A stretch of 64,000 nucleotides of DNA from Epidermidibacterium keratini (GCF_009834025.1 NZ_CP047156.1:3618067-3682066), one strand, 5' to 3'; counted from the first letter of the stretch, positions 1-7,948 are shown. The notes: generated by a model from the sequence alone, not told the origin. Made by a program: numbers and translations.

Positions 1-1305
1 ATCGGTCAGGAAGCGCCCGAAGCTGGCCTGGGTGGAGATCGCCGACTTGTAGTGCCGGTCGAAGGACGGTGGCACCGTGAGCCGGCCGACCGGCGCGACC
101 ACCGGCCGTCGGAGCGCCTCCGCGCGTCGCGTCGCGAGCTTCGCTGCCGCGCTGCCGGGCTCCAGCGGCTGCCACGGACTGTCCAAGCTCATCCCCGAGG
201 CCGTCGCGAGCTCAGTCATCTGGGCCTCGTTGAGCAGCGCAGAGTGGTTGCTGGGATGACCCTCAGTCGGCAGGCCGCGGCCCTTGATCGTGTAGGCGAA
301 GACGATCGTCGGGCGGTCGTTGTCGATGCTCCGGAAGGTGTCGACGAGCAGACCGAGGTCGTGGCCGCCGAGGTCGCCGATCGCGGCGGTCAGTGTCTGC
401 GGCGAGATATCGGCGATGAATGAGCGCAGCTGCGGGTCGGGATCGGCGCCGAGGATGCGCTCTACGACCTGGTCTGTGCCGGCGCGCAGCATGCGCTGGT
501 ATTCCTCGTTGGGCATGTCTTCCATGCGCTGACGCAGTACGTCGCCGCCGGGGCGGGCGAAGATCTCCGAGATCAGCCGGCCCCACTTCAGCGTGACGAC
601 CTGCCAGCCGGCGGCCTCGAACATGCCTTGCAGGCGGTGGATCTGGACGTCGGGCACGACCCGATCCAGCGACTGGCGGTTCAGGTCGACCACCCACAAC
701 AGCTCGCCGAGCTGGGGTACCGCGGGATCGGCGATGGCCTCCCAGATCGCACCTTCGTCGAGCTCGGCATCGCCCAGCAGCGAGATGAACCGGCCGGCTT
801 CAGCCGTGGTGGGGAAGTGCGAGGCCAGGTAGCGGTGCGCGATGGCTGCCCAGATCGGGGCCGTGGCTCCGATCCCCACCGAGCCGGTGGAGAAGTCGAC
901 GACGTCGGGATCCTTGAGCCGCGACGGGTAGGACTGCAGGCCGCCCTTGGCGCGCAGGGTGCTCAGATAGCTCGGATCGAGCTCGCCGAGCAGGAAGTTG
1001 ATGGCGTGCAGCACCGGCGATGCGTGCGGTTTGACAGATATGCGGTCGGCGCTGGTGAGCTCGGCGAACCACAGCGCCACCATGATGTCGACCATGGAGG
1101 CCGACGATGCCTGATGACCGCCAAACTTGACCCCGGACTCGTTGACGCGGCCGCGGTTTGCGGCATCGACGATCGCGGTGGAGATCCACAGCACTCGTCG
1201 GGCGATCTCGCGCAGCGTCTGCTCGTCGGTGGGCGCTGTCGCGGTGGTGCGCTCAGCTGCGGTTGGTGTGGTCTGGGCCGCCTGCTGCGGAGCTTCGGTA
1301 GACAC
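1..1305 (-). CDS. AceE-type pyruvate dehydrogenase E1-like ThDP enzyme (N-terminal part)
   Basis: Runs off the left edge; the first ~435 residues are visible. They resemble the thiamin-diphosphate half of homodimeric AceE-type E1 enzymes, which decarboxylate a 2-oxoacid and pass the acyl group to a lipoyl E2. Family-like stretches are GGHQASSASM, SYPSRLKDPD, FSTGSVGIG and a cofactor/Mg segment GDAELDEG followed by VVDLNRQSLD. The usual GDG reads GDA here. GTG at 1305 is preferred because AGGGAG lies 6 nt upstream. An in-frame ATG at 1332 overlaps the stop of the HIT gene (ATGA) but has no ribosome site. Likely co-transcribed with the HIT gene and divergent from the GntR regulator. The substrate cannot be decided; another transketolase-fold enzyme is possible. 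Confidence 0.7.
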   Translation of the reverse strand, partial: MSTEAPQQAAQTTPTAAERTTATAPTDEQTLREIARRVLWISTAIVDAANRGRVNESGVKFGGHQASSASMVDIMVALWFAELTSADRISVKPHASPVLHAINFLLGELDPSYLSTLRAKGGLQSYPSRLKDPDVVDFSTGSVGIGATAPIWAAIAHRYLASHFPTTAEAGRFISLLGDAELDEGAIWEAIADPAVPQLGELLWVVDLNRQSLDRVVPDVQIHRLQGMFEAAGWQVVTLKWGRLISEIFARPGGDVLRQRMEDMPNEEYQRMLRAGTDQVVERILGADPDPQLRSFIADISPQTLTAAIGDLGGHDLGLLVDTFRSIDNDRPTIVFAYTIKGRGLPTEGHPSNHSALLNEAQMTELATASGMSLDSPWQPLEPGSAAAKLATRRAEALRRPVVAPVGRLTVPPSFDRHYKSAISTQASFGRFLTD

Positions 1306-1328
1306 GGCGTACTCCCTGGAATCGACGC

Positions 1329-1838
1329 TCATGCGGTCACGGACGGGGTGCGATGGCTGTCGCGGCGATCGGTGATCTGCTGGTAAGCCTCGCGGATCGG
1401 TGCGACCAGCGCGAGTGCGGCTTGCCGGTCGATGGCCTCGGGCCGCAGCCCCACGATGTGGCCGCCGCGGTGTTCGGCCGCAATCTCGGCGCCGCGGGCG
1501 ACCACCAGCGCGTGATAGTGCAGGTGGCTCTCGCCGAAGGACATGAAGTAGACGGCTTCGGCGCCGGTGACGAGGCGGACGGCCTCGGTCAGGTCTCGGG
1601 CCCGGGTGGCGAGCGTCTGCAGCTCTGCCTCGTCCAGCCCGGTGATGAGCTCGGCATGACGTCGCGATCGCAGGAAGAACCAGCCGGGCACCTCCGCACC
1701 CGGCGGTACCTCGGCCGCCCACAGGTCGTCCGCGAAGACGCGGGTCTGCTCGGGTGCCTCCTCGAGCGCGCAGAGCAGGCATTCCGCTGCTGCGCCGTCG
1801 GGCTGCTGCTGCGGTCGAGCGGACGGGGCGGTGGACAT
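1329..1838 (-). CDS. HIT-family (histidine triad) nucleotide-binding protein
   Basis: A 169-residue protein with the histidine triad HLHYHA (His105, His107, His109), the catalytic signature of HIT nucleotide hydrolases and transferases. Cys20 and Cys23 near the N-terminus form a CxxC pair that may bind zinc, as in some HIT proteins. The ATG at 1838 is preceded by AAGGGAG. The stop overlaps the upstream in-frame ATG of the AceE-like gene, so the two are probably one transcript. It is divergent from the GntR gene across a 167-bp region holding two TTAT-N5-ATAA dyads, so that regulator may control it. The true nucleotide substrate is unknown. Confidence 0.8.
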   Translation of the reverse strand: MSTAPSARPQQQPDGAAAECLLCALEEAPEQTRVFADDLWAAEVPPGAEVPGWFFLRSRRHAELITGLDEAELQTLATRARDLTEAVRLVTGAEAVYFMSFGESHLHYHALVVARGAEIAAEHRGGHIVGLRPEAIDRQAALALVAPIREAYQQITDRRDSHRTPSVTA

Positions 1839-1897
1839 CTGCGGCTCCCTTTTCTGATGCCGAACGAACGGCCTAGCGGCCCCCTCACCGTATTCTT

Positions 1898-1912
1898 TAT
1901 ATGTGATAACAG
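1898..1912. promoter_or_regulatory. Putative GntR operator, site 1 (HIT side)
   Basis: TATATGTGATAACAG, containing the dyad TTAT-N5-ATAA (1897-1909), in the divergent region between the HIT and GntR genes. It is strikingly AT-rich in this genome and matches 13 of 15 bases with a site in front of the VOC gene at 12587-12601. Regulator assignment is inferred from position. Confidence 0.5.
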
Positions 1913-1966
1913 CAAGCCGACGATCCGCGTTTGCGAGGAGATCCGTCGTGTCGGGGTAGCGCAAAC

Positions 1967-1981
1967 TTATACTTGATAAAT
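1967..1981. promoter_or_regulatory. Putative GntR operator, site 2, over a -10 box of the GntR gene
   Basis: TTATACTTGATAAAT carries a second TTAT-N5-ATAA dyad (1967-1979). The TATACT within it (1968-1973) would serve as the -10 box of the GntR gene, so binding here would give autorepression. Confidence 0.45.
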
Positions 1982-2005
1982 CCCACCGTTCAGGAAGGAC
2001 CCTTG

Positions 2006-2695
2006 GTGACCACACAGACTCGATCGGTACGCCCCATCGAGACGCGACTGGTGTCCGAGCAGGTGACCGACGAGCTGCGCCGCTCGATCCTGACCGGAGC
2101 GCTTGCCCCCGGTGAGCGACTCTCGCTGCGGGGCCTGGCCGAACTGCTCGATGTCAGCTTCATCCCGGTCCGAGACGCGCTGCGGGTGCTGGGCGGTGAA
2201 GGGCTGGTGATCAACTCCCCGGGCCGCAGCGCCCGCGTCGCGCCACTCGACCCCGACGAGCTGCACGGAATCTATCGAGTACGACGGCTGTTGGAGCCGG
2301 ACCTGGCCAGGCGCGCGTGCACGCTGCTCACCGATGCTGAGCTCGACGATCTGATGGTCCAGGCGACCGCGCTCGGTGCGCCAGAGAGCAGCATCGACGA
2401 CATCTACGACGACCATCGCGCCTTCCACCAGGCCCTCCTTGCACCGGCGGCCTCAGCGTGGGACCGGCGGATCATGATGATGCTCACCGGTGCCGCCGAG
2501 CGATACGTCCGCATCGGGTTTCGGCTGCTCGACCCGGACCCGCAGGAGCACGACCGGCGGATGGTGGCCCACCAAGACCTCGTGGTTGCGTTCCGAGAGC
2601 GCACGCCTGAGGTTGCCGCTGTCGCTCTCGATGCCCACCTCGCCGAAAACGAGCGCATCGCGGTCGAGACATTGGCCCGAATGGCCGAGCAGTAG
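2006..2695 (+). CDS. GntR-family transcriptional regulator, FCD subfamily
   Basis: A 229-residue regulator. Residues ~10-75 form the winged helix-turn-helix (VSEQVTDELRRSILTG, then LRGLAELLDVSFIPVRDAL). Residues ~85-220 form the all-helical FCD ligand domain, with an Asp/His pair in DDHRAFHQ and later His residues (HQDLVVAF, LDAHLAENE) typical of its metal/carboxylate site. GTG at 2006 is chosen because AGGAAGG (1992-1998) lies 7 nt upstream; TTG at 2003 is the alternative. FCD regulators usually sense small organic acids. Position and shared dyads point to control of itself, the HIT/AceE-like genes and possibly the VOC gene at 12659. Confidence 0.88.
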   Translation: MTTQTRSVRPIETRLVSEQVTDELRRSILTGALAPGERLSLRGLAELLDVSFIPVRDALRVLGGEGLVINSPGRSARVAPLDPDELHGIYRVRRLLEPDLARRACTLLTDAELDDLMVQATALGAPESSIDDIYDDHRAFHQALLAPAASAWDRRIMMMLTGAAERYVRIGFRLLDPDPQEHDRRMVAHQDLVVAFRERTPEVAAVALDAHLAENERIAVETLARMAEQ

Positions 2696-2708
2696 CGCGA
2701 AGGTCGCC

Positions 2709-4052
2709 TCAGCCGGCGTTTGTCGAGCGCGGCGCGGTCGTGCCGAGGCCCTGCGGATCGGCGGCCGCGGCAAGCGCTTGGTCCAACGGTGAGTGCCACC
2801 AGCGGTCAACGCCGCGCTCGAGATCTGCCAGGCGCCGCTGCAGCGGCGGATGCTGGTGCTCGGGCAGCAGCTCCAGGAGCACGACGAACATGGCCCGCAA
2901 GCGGCGCTGGATCTGCACCGACGTCGTCCCGAACTGGCGGATCTCGTCGGTGGCGAGACTGACGTAGTCCTCCCAGTCGCGGCCCCAACCGGCAGCCAGC
3001 GAGGACTCGCCGACCGCGACGGTGTGGCGGGAGACGACCACCAGCAGATCCTCCAGTCGGTCGATCGCCTGGGCTGCGCGAGTGGGGTCGTTGACGGCGG
3101 GGGACAGGGCCTTGAGCGCGATGTCGACGATCGAGCGGATGGCCCCGACGGGGCCGGAGTGCGGCGAGGACGACTCGCCGAAGGCGAGCGCCCCGAGAGC
3201 GGCCTTGCGTCGGTCGCTGGTGAGCTCGGCGCCGGTCACCTCAAGAATCGGCAGATGCTCGGGTACGGCGGTCCCTACCTGAACCAGCAACGTGATCTGG
3301 GCACCCCAGTCGCGTTCGAACTGCAGCAGCCGACCGGTGTTGACCGCCAGCAGCTGAAGACCACTGCGCTGGTCACCGGCAACGGTGATCGTGGCTGACT
3401 CGCCATCGGTGTGGTGCGGCGTACCGCGGCGCTCCCTCATCTGTGGTGCCGCTCGACGGTAGTTGGCGACGTCGCCGACGAGACCCTCATGGCCGGCTTT
3501 GGCCACCGACTTCAAGACCGTGGCCGGGTTGATGTGGTGCGTCACGCGGACGACGAGCGCAATGAAGCAGCAGCCGGCCACCACCGCTAAGGCGGTCACG
3601 ACGAACGTGGCGAGCACGGGCTGGTAGCTGTCCTCGCCGAGCGCGATGGACACCGCGGTGATCAGGCAGTAGCCAAACGTCGCGGTGAAGACGCCCAGCG
3701 ACCAGCGCAGCACGCGATCCTGCTGCAGCATCGGCACGATCCGCACCGACAGGTTGCTGACGCCGTCGGACATGACCGAGGCGATGGCGGTGAAGGTGAG
3801 CCCGGACAAGGTGATCATCGCGCCGGCGATGATGCTGACGACCGTGCTGATCGAGCCGCCGTTGACGCTGGGATAAGGATCGAAGATTCTCGATAGCCGG
3901 TCGTCGATCCACGGAGTGAGGATGGCCAGCAGCACGAAGGTGAAGAAGAGGGTGACGGGCACGCCCCACACCGATGGCCCGGCGATTGCGCGTCGGATCT
4001 GCCACCAGCGCCAGCGCTGGGCGAGACTTTCGCGCGGTACGTCCTCGGGCAT
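2709..4052 (-). CDS. DUF2254 family predicted membrane protein
   Basis: About 447 residues. The N-terminal half has roughly four transmembrane segments (VTLFFTFVLLAILTPW, ISTVVSIIAGAMITLSGLTF, WSLGVFTATFGYCLITAV, VVTALAVVAGCCFIALVV). Between the second and third lies the conserved FTAIASVMSDGVSNLSVRIV stretch of DUF2254. The soluble C-terminal half includes DIALKALSPAVNDPTRAAQ, also typical of the family. The function of DUF2254 is unknown. ATG 4052 is used; TTG at 4061 is an in-frame alternative only 7 nt after the acVLRF1 stop, so the two are likely co-transcribed. The 3' end faces the GntR gene with a gap of only 13 bp. Confidence 0.85.
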   Translation of the reverse strand: MPEDVPRESLAQRWRWWQIRRAIAGPSVWGVPVTLFFTFVLLAILTPWIDDRLSRIFDPYPSVNGGSISTVVSIIAGAMITLSGLTFTAIASVMSDGVSNLSVRIVPMLQQDRVLRWSLGVFTATFGYCLITAVSIALGEDSYQPVLATFVVTALAVVAGCCFIALVVRVTHHINPATVLKSVAKAGHEGLVGDVANYRRAAPQMRERRGTPHHTDGESATITVAGDQRSGLQLLAVNTGRLLQFERDWGAQITLLVQVGTAVPEHLPILEVTGAELTSDRRKAALGALAFGESSSPHSGPVGAIRSIVDIALKALSPAVNDPTRAAQAIDRLEDLLVVVSRHTVAVGESSLAAGWGRDWEDYVSLATDEIRQFGTTSVQIQRRLRAMFVVLLELLPEHQHPPLQRRLADLERGVDRWWHSPLDQALAAAADPQGLGTTAPRSTNAG

Positions 4053-4068
4053 GCCGCTCAACCTAGGG

Positions 4069-4731
4069 TCACCTCGGTGCTTGCGGCAAGGCGTTGGTCA
4101 CGTCGATAGGCACCGAGCGTGCGGCGTCGACGGCCTCGTCAACCGTGCGGCGCCTCGGCTCACCGACCGCGACGTGCTGACGCGGAAGCGCTCCGAGCAC
4201 ACGCAACCGAGGGTCGCCAAGCAGTTCCTCCAGCAGCGGAAGATCGCCGCCGGTGATGAGTTCGGCATATTCGACCGGTTGCTTCGTAAGCAGCACTCGG
4301 ACTGCGGTGTCGGCAGCCGAGCGCACCAGCTGTTGCGCCTGCCCGGCGCGCCGGCGGGCGAACCGCTGTTGGCTTTGCCCGCCCGCTGCGGTGCGTCCTT
4401 GCACGTAGACCTGGTCGGTCTTCGAGGCGCGCACCGAGTGGTCTAGCCCAGAGAGCTCGACTGCGGCGATGCTGTATCCGCCGCGGCGCACCAGCACCAC
4501 CGCGACCGTGCGGTCGGCGCCGGCCGCCCACGCGACGATCGGCTCGTTCGAGCTCGGAGCCGGTCCGTGCCAGGCGCCATGCAGCAGCGCCTCGCCGCCG
4601 CGGTCGGTGCGCAGTAGGAGCCCCTCGGCGGTCGGCGAGTAAGCCGACACCGCGCCGTTGCGTTCGGTGAACCCCTCCAGCCAGCGCCCCAACCGCGGGA
4701 GTGCGATGACGACGCGACGCGGCTCATGCAC
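4069..4731 (-). CDS. acVLRF1-family protein (Vms1/eRF1-like peptidyl-tRNA hydrolase)
   Basis: 220 residues resembling the actinobacterial VLRF1 group, relatives of the eukaryotic release factor eRF1 and the ribosome-quality-control hydrolase Vms1. The diagnostic segment is VYVQGRTAAGGQSQQRFARRR (in two pieces, residues ~107-127): a glycine-rich catalytic loop with conserved Gln followed by a basic helix that contacts the ribosome. Here the loop reads GGQSQ, with an eRF1-like GGQ where relatives I recall have GGWSQ. GTG at 4731 overlaps the ferritin-like gene by 8 bp, implying translational coupling. Expected role: hydrolysing peptidyl-tRNA on stalled 50S subunits. Family assignment is by motif; activity is inferred. 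Confidence 0.78.
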   Translation of the reverse strand: MHEPRRVVIALPRLGRWLEGFTERNGAVSAYSPTAEGLLLRTDRGGEALLHGAWHGPAPSSNEPIVAWAAGADRTVAVVLVRRGGYSIAAVELSGLDHSVRASKTDQVYVQGRTAAGGQSQQRFARRRAGQAQQLVRSAADTAVRVLLTKQPVEYAELITGGDLPLLEELLGDPRLRVLGALPRQHVAVGEPRRRTVDEAVDAARSVPIDVTNALPQAPR

Positions 4732-5155
4732 CGGGGAACGCCACCGTCGCCGCGCCGGTCCCCGCCGTGAGCCGGCGCCACTGGTAGGCAGCCACGGCAG
4801 CCTCGGTCAGGTAGGCCGAGAACGTCTGGCGCAGCTCGGTCGAGTCAAACCGGCCCAGGCAGTAGCGCCACTGAGCGCACATCGCGTCTTCGAGCTGCGC
4901 CGCGGCCTCGATCGCCGAGGGTTGATCGGTGATGGGCGAGGGTAGCGAGTACGCCGGTTCGCCGGCGACCGGCTCGAGCTGCTGCGCGATCAGCAGCTGC
5001 TCGATCTCGTGGCGGATCTCGCGATGGCGAAGGTCAGCCGCGGTGACGGTGCCGACCAAATCGGGACCGACCTTGGCGCCCACTTCGCCAAACCCCCAGA
5101 TCACCGCGTGCTCAGCGGCCAGCGCCTTCTGCAGCGCCTCATAGTCATCACTCAC
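4724..5155 (-). CDS. Ferritin-like domain protein (DUF4439 type)
   Basis: 143 residues, mostly helical, with Glu/His positions typical of a ferritin-like four-helix bundle: LAAEHAVIWGFGEVG near the N-terminus, HREIRHEIEQLL, then EDAMCAQWRYCL. This matches the actinobacterial DUF4439 protein usually encoded beside rimP. GTG at 5155 is preceded by GGAGGGAG (rc of 5167-5174) with 11 nt spacing. It overlaps acVLRF1 downstream. Metal binding is suggested by the fold only. The ribosome-site region is duplicated 105 bp upstream, at 5260-5294. Confidence 0.75.
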   Translation of the reverse strand: MSDDYEALQKALAAEHAVIWGFGEVGAKVGPDLVGTVTAADLRHREIRHEIEQLLIAQQLEPVAGEPAYSLPSPITDQPSAIEAAAQLEDAMCAQWRYCLGRFDSTELRQTFSAYLTEAAVAAYQWRRLTAGTGAATVAFPGA

Positions 5156-5294
5156 GTGCCCAATTGCTCCCTCCGGAGCCGCTGCGCTCCTCGGCCCGGG
5201 CGCCGGGCTCGCACGCTCGCCGCCGCCCTCACCTGCGATGCTCGCGAACCCGTCGCTCGCGTGCCCACTTGCTCCCTCCGGAACCGCTGCGCTC
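5148..5294. repeat. Direct repeat covering the ribosome site of the ferritin-like gene
   Basis: Two 35-bp copies, 5155-5189 and 5260-5294, match at 33 of 35 positions (CGTGCCCA..TTGCTCCCTC, then CCGGA.CCGCTGCGCTC), offset by 105 bp. Weaker similarity continues into the start codon region (5148-5154 against 5253-5259). The second copy lies just after the lipoprotein stop and has lost the GTG. Confidence 0.75.
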
Positions 5295-5297
5295 GGC

Positions 5298-5813
5298 TCA
5301 TGCCAGGGCCGCCGCGTGGCAGGCGTGGGCCGCCGTGATGGAGCCCAGCAAGGGTGCGCGCTCGGTCGGCTCGGAGCTCACCAACGCCGACACCACCGAT
5401 CCAAGGTCGGTCTCGGCCGCGGCCAGCGCCGCCAACGCGGTTGGCTCATCAGCCGGCGGCGCGGCGGTGGGGCTCGCCGCGGCGGAGCTGCCCGAAGCGC
5501 CGCTGGTGCTCGCGGGTGCCGAGGACGACGGGGGAGCGACGCCTTGCGCCGCGGCCAGCGCCGCGATGTGCTCATTGATGTTGTCGCGCAGCGGCTGCAG
5601 GCGCGGCGCGGTCTGTGGCAGCGCGGTGATCGCGACGTCGTACTGCTCACGCAGCGCCGCATGGCGATCGAGGACATCGGCGAGTGGGTCAACCGGCGTG
5701 GGCTCAGGCGGGCGAGGTGCGGCGGTGCAGGCGGCCACGCCAAGCAGCGGCACCGCGCAGGCCGCGGCGAGTACGGCGCGACGGCTCGGGGTCGGGGGCA
5801 CGATCATCGGCAC
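5298..5813 (-). CDS. Putative exported lipoprotein
   Basis: About 171 residues. The N-terminus carries a twin-arginine-like SRRAVL (10-15) and a hydrophobic run ending in the lipobox GVAAC (Cys29), so it is probably exported and lipid-anchored. A low-complexity Ser/Ala/Pro stretch (~100-125) splits two Ala-rich helical parts. The position next to the DUF4439 gene and rimP matches a conserved actinobacterial arrangement, but no function is recognised. Starts at GTG 5813, ATG 5807 or GTG 5801 are all possible. Divergent from rimP. Confidence 0.7.
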   Translation of the reverse strand: MPMIVPPTPSRRAVLAAACAVPLLGVAACTAAPRPPEPTPVDPLADVLDRHAALREQYDVAITALPQTAPRLQPLRDNINEHIAALAAAQGVAPPSSSAPASTSGASGSSAAASPTAAPPADEPTALAALAAAETDLGSVVSALVSSEPTERAPLLGSITAAHACHAAALA

Positions 5814-5913
5814 CGAGTCTGCCAGCCCGCTCGCTGGCGCGTGTGCGGCCCACGCCGGTACTCTCGTTCAGACCGAGGGGCCGATCGAAAACGCAGCACA
5901 AGGAGTGAGCAAC

Positions 5914-6405
5914 GTGGGCGGCAAGATGACCGGCGCAGCGGCCCGGCGACAGGCAGAGCTGACCAGTCTTCTCGAACCGGTCGTGGCCGACTCGGGATTC
6001 GACCTTGAGGGGCTGCACGTCAGCCAGGCGGGACGGCGCAGCCTCGTGCGGGTCGTCGTCGACTCCGATAACGGCGTGAGCCTCGATGACATCGCCGTAC
6101 TGTCGAAGTCGATCTCAGCCCAGCTCGATGAGGGTGACGACGGCTTCGGGTCATCGCCGTACACTCTCGAAGTCACTTCGCCGGGCGTCGACCGCCCGCT
6201 GACCACCCCACGCCATTGGCGCCGCGCCCGCGGGCGGCTGGTGCGCTTCGAGCGCGACGGCAAGCCCGTGCAGGGTCGTGTCCTGGACACGACCGAGAAG
6301 CAGGTGCGCCTCGATGTCGACGGTGAGGTCGCGATGCACGACATCGAGAGCGTGTCGCCGGCGAAGGTCCAGGTCGAGTTTTCCAAGTCCGAGCCCAAGG
6401 AGTAG
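5914..6405 (+). CDS. rimP: Ribosome maturation factor RimP
   Basis: 163 residues. RimP assists maturation of the 30S subunit. The N-terminal domain begins LTSLLEPVVADSGFDLEGL with VRVVVDSD; the hallmark TLEVTSPGVDRPLTTPRHW follows at ~90-110, then the SH3-like C-terminal barrel. GTG at 5914 is chosen: AAGGAG ends 8 nt before it, and homology begins directly after. A longer frame extends upstream but crosses the divergent lipoprotein gene. A possible -10 box, TACTCT, lies at 5859-5864. First gene of the rimP-nusA-ylxR-infB-rbfA operon. Confidence 0.95.
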   Translation: MGGKMTGAAARRQAELTSLLEPVVADSGFDLEGLHVSQAGRRSLVRVVVDSDNGVSLDDIAVLSKSISAQLDEGDDGFGSSPYTLEVTSPGVDRPLTTPRHWRRARGRLVRFERDGKPVQGRVLDTTEKQVRLDVDGEVAMHDIESVSPAKVQVEFSKSEPKE

Positions 6406-6408
6406 GCC

Positions 6409-7470
6409 GTGCATGTCGATATTTCCGCGCTGCGAGCGATCGAGCGTGAGAAGGACATCTCCTTCGACACCGTGATCGGTGCGATCGAGACGGCACTGCT
6501 GTCGGCGTACCGCCACACCGACAGTGCCGCCTCGCGGGCGCGCGTGGAGATCGACCGCAAGAGTGGGCAGGTGCAGGTGCTCGCTCAGGAGGTCGACGAC
6601 GACGGTGAGGTCACCCGCGAGTGGGATGACACTCCGGACGACTTCGGGCGCATTGCGGCGATGACCGCCAAGCAGGTCATCCTGCAGCGGCTGCGCGAGG
6701 CCGAGCAGGACCACACGTACGGCGAGTTCCAGGGGCGCGAGGGCGACCTGGTCGGCGGTGTGGTCGAGGCCGACGCGATGCGCAACGAGCGCGGCGTGAT
6801 CGCCGTACGACTGACCCCGAAGCTTGAGGCCGCGCTGCCCTCGAGCGAGCAGGTGCCCGGCGAGGACTACTCGCACGGCAACCGGCTCAAGGTGCTCATC
6901 GTCTCGGTGGTGCGCGGTCAGCGCGGCCCACAGGTGACGGTCAGCCGCAGCCACCCGAACCTGGTCCGCAAGCTGTTTGCCCTCGAGGTCCCCGAGATCG
7001 CCGACGGCACCGTCGAGATCGTCTCGGTCGCGCGCGAGGCCGGGCACCGCACCAAGATCGCGGTACGCTCCAACTCCCCGGACGTCAGCGCCAAGGGTGC
7101 GTGCATCGGCGAGATGGGCGCTCGGGTGCGCAACGTGATGCACGAGCTGCAGGGCGAGAAGATCGACATCGTCGACTACTCCGACGAGCCGACCGACTTC
7201 GTGGCCTCCGCGCTATCGCCGGCGCAGGTGATCAGCGTCCAGGTCACCGACCGCTTCGCGAAGGCGGCGCGAGTGATCGTGCCGGACTTCCAGCTCTCGC
7301 TGGCGATCGGGCGGGAAGGGCAGAACGCTCGGCTTGCTGCCCGCCTGACCGGCTGGCGCATCGACATCCGAAGTGACGCAGAGACGCCACCCGAGCCGGC
7401 CGACGCTGCCTCGGACACTGCCACCGACACCGAGACGGCGCCGCCGGCCGAGGAGCCCAAGCCCGCCTAA
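6409..7470 (+). CDS. nusA: Transcription termination/antitermination factor NusA
   Basis: 353 residues: N-terminal RNA-polymerase-binding domain (~1-125, starting [20 protein letters not shown]), S1 domain (~130-200), two KH domains (~205-345, with [20 protein letters not shown] and [20 protein letters not shown]), then a short acidic Ala/Pro/Thr tail. It lacks the C-terminal acidic repeats of E. coli NusA, as usual in Actinobacteria. GTG start is 3 nt after the rimP stop, so translation is probably coupled. It acts on paused RNA polymerase and rRNA antitermination. Confidence 0.97.
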   Translation: MHVDISALRAIEREKDISFDTVIGAIETALLSAYRHTDSAASRARVEIDRKSGQVQVLAQEVDDDGEVTREWDDTPDDFGRIAAMTAKQVILQRLREAEQDHTYGEFQGREGDLVGGVVEADAMRNERGVIAVRLTPKLEAALPSSEQVPGEDYSHGNRLKVLIVSVVRGQRGPQVTVSRSHPNLVRKLFALEVPEIADGTVEIVSVAREAGHRTKIAVRSNSPDVSAKGACIGEMGARVRNVMHELQGEKIDIVDYSDEPTDFVASALSPAQVISVQVTDRFAKAARVIVPDFQLSLAIGREGQNARLAARLTGWRIDIRSDAETPPEPADAASDTATDTETAPPAEEPKPA

Positions 7471-7478
7471 CCCGACTC

Positions 7479-7529
7479 GCGGTGCGTTACGCCCCGCTAT
7501 CGGGCCATGAGCGGGGCAAAAGGCACCGC
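7479..7529. terminator. Nested hairpin after nusA
   Basis: Outer arms GCGGTGC/GCACCGC (7479-7485 and 7523-7529), inner arms GCCCCGCT/AGCGGGGC (7491-7498 and 7510-7517), with an 11-nt loop. There is no U-tract. It lies between nusA and ylxR in the same operon, so it may attenuate or mark an RNA-processing site. Confidence 0.6.
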
Positions 7530-7542
7530 AGGTCGCACGGGC

Positions 7543-7551
7543 TGTGGATAA
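7543..7551 (-). promoter_or_regulatory. DnaA-box-like nonamer next to the nusA hairpin
   Basis: TGTGGATAA here is the reverse complement of TTATCCACA, the consensus DnaA box. It is embedded in a 21-bp segment (7531-7551) that matches 48960-48980 at 20 of 21 positions, also directly 3' of a hairpin. Whether DnaA binds is unknown. Confidence 0.4.
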
Positions 7552-7672
7552 GTTCGGCTTGGGCAGGCGGCGTCGGTGAGGGCGGTGCGGCGCCGAGGCC
7601 CGGCGAGCAGGTATGCTGTCAGATGGCGTCCGGCCCGCGTACGCCGTACACCCCGATCACGAAGGCGCACTG

Positions 7673-7948
7673 ATGAACCCGCGCACGTGCATCGGGTGTC
7701 GGCAGCGAGCAGACGCCACCGAGCTCGTTCGGTTCGTAGCGGATCAGACGGCACCGGCGGTGGTCCTCGCGGATCCGCACCGCAGGCGTCAGGGGCGCGG
7801 ATGTCATCTGCACCCCTCCTGGAAATGCTACGAGCAGGCAGTACGCCGCCGCGCGTTCGTTCGAGCCCTGCGACTATCTGCTCCGGTGGATCTCGCGCGG
7901 GTCGAGCAGGCGCTCGTCGCACTCGCCGTGGACGAGCAACCCAAGTAA
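7673..7948 (+). CDS. ylxR: YlxR family RNA-binding protein (DUF448)
   Basis: 91 residues. The start MNPRTCIGCRQR matches the RTCIxCR signature of YlxR, and GRGCHLHPSW follows in the middle. YlxR homologues sit between nusA and infB in most Gram-positives and are reported as RNA- or RNase P-binding regulators. ATG 7673 has GAAGG 7 nt upstream; an earlier in-frame start at 7613 adds no conserved sequence. The roughly 200-bp spacer before it contains the nusA hairpin and a DnaA-like box. Confidence 0.93.
   Translation: MNPRTCIGCRQRADATELVRFVADQTAPAVVLADPHRRRQGRGCHLHPSWKCYEQAVRRRAFVRALRLSAPVDLARVEQALVALAVDEQPK

Noticed and set aside
5164-5913. Long N-terminal extension of the rimP frame
   Set aside because: Crosses the divergent lipoprotein gene, lacks homology, and AAGGAG before GTG 5914 marks the real start.
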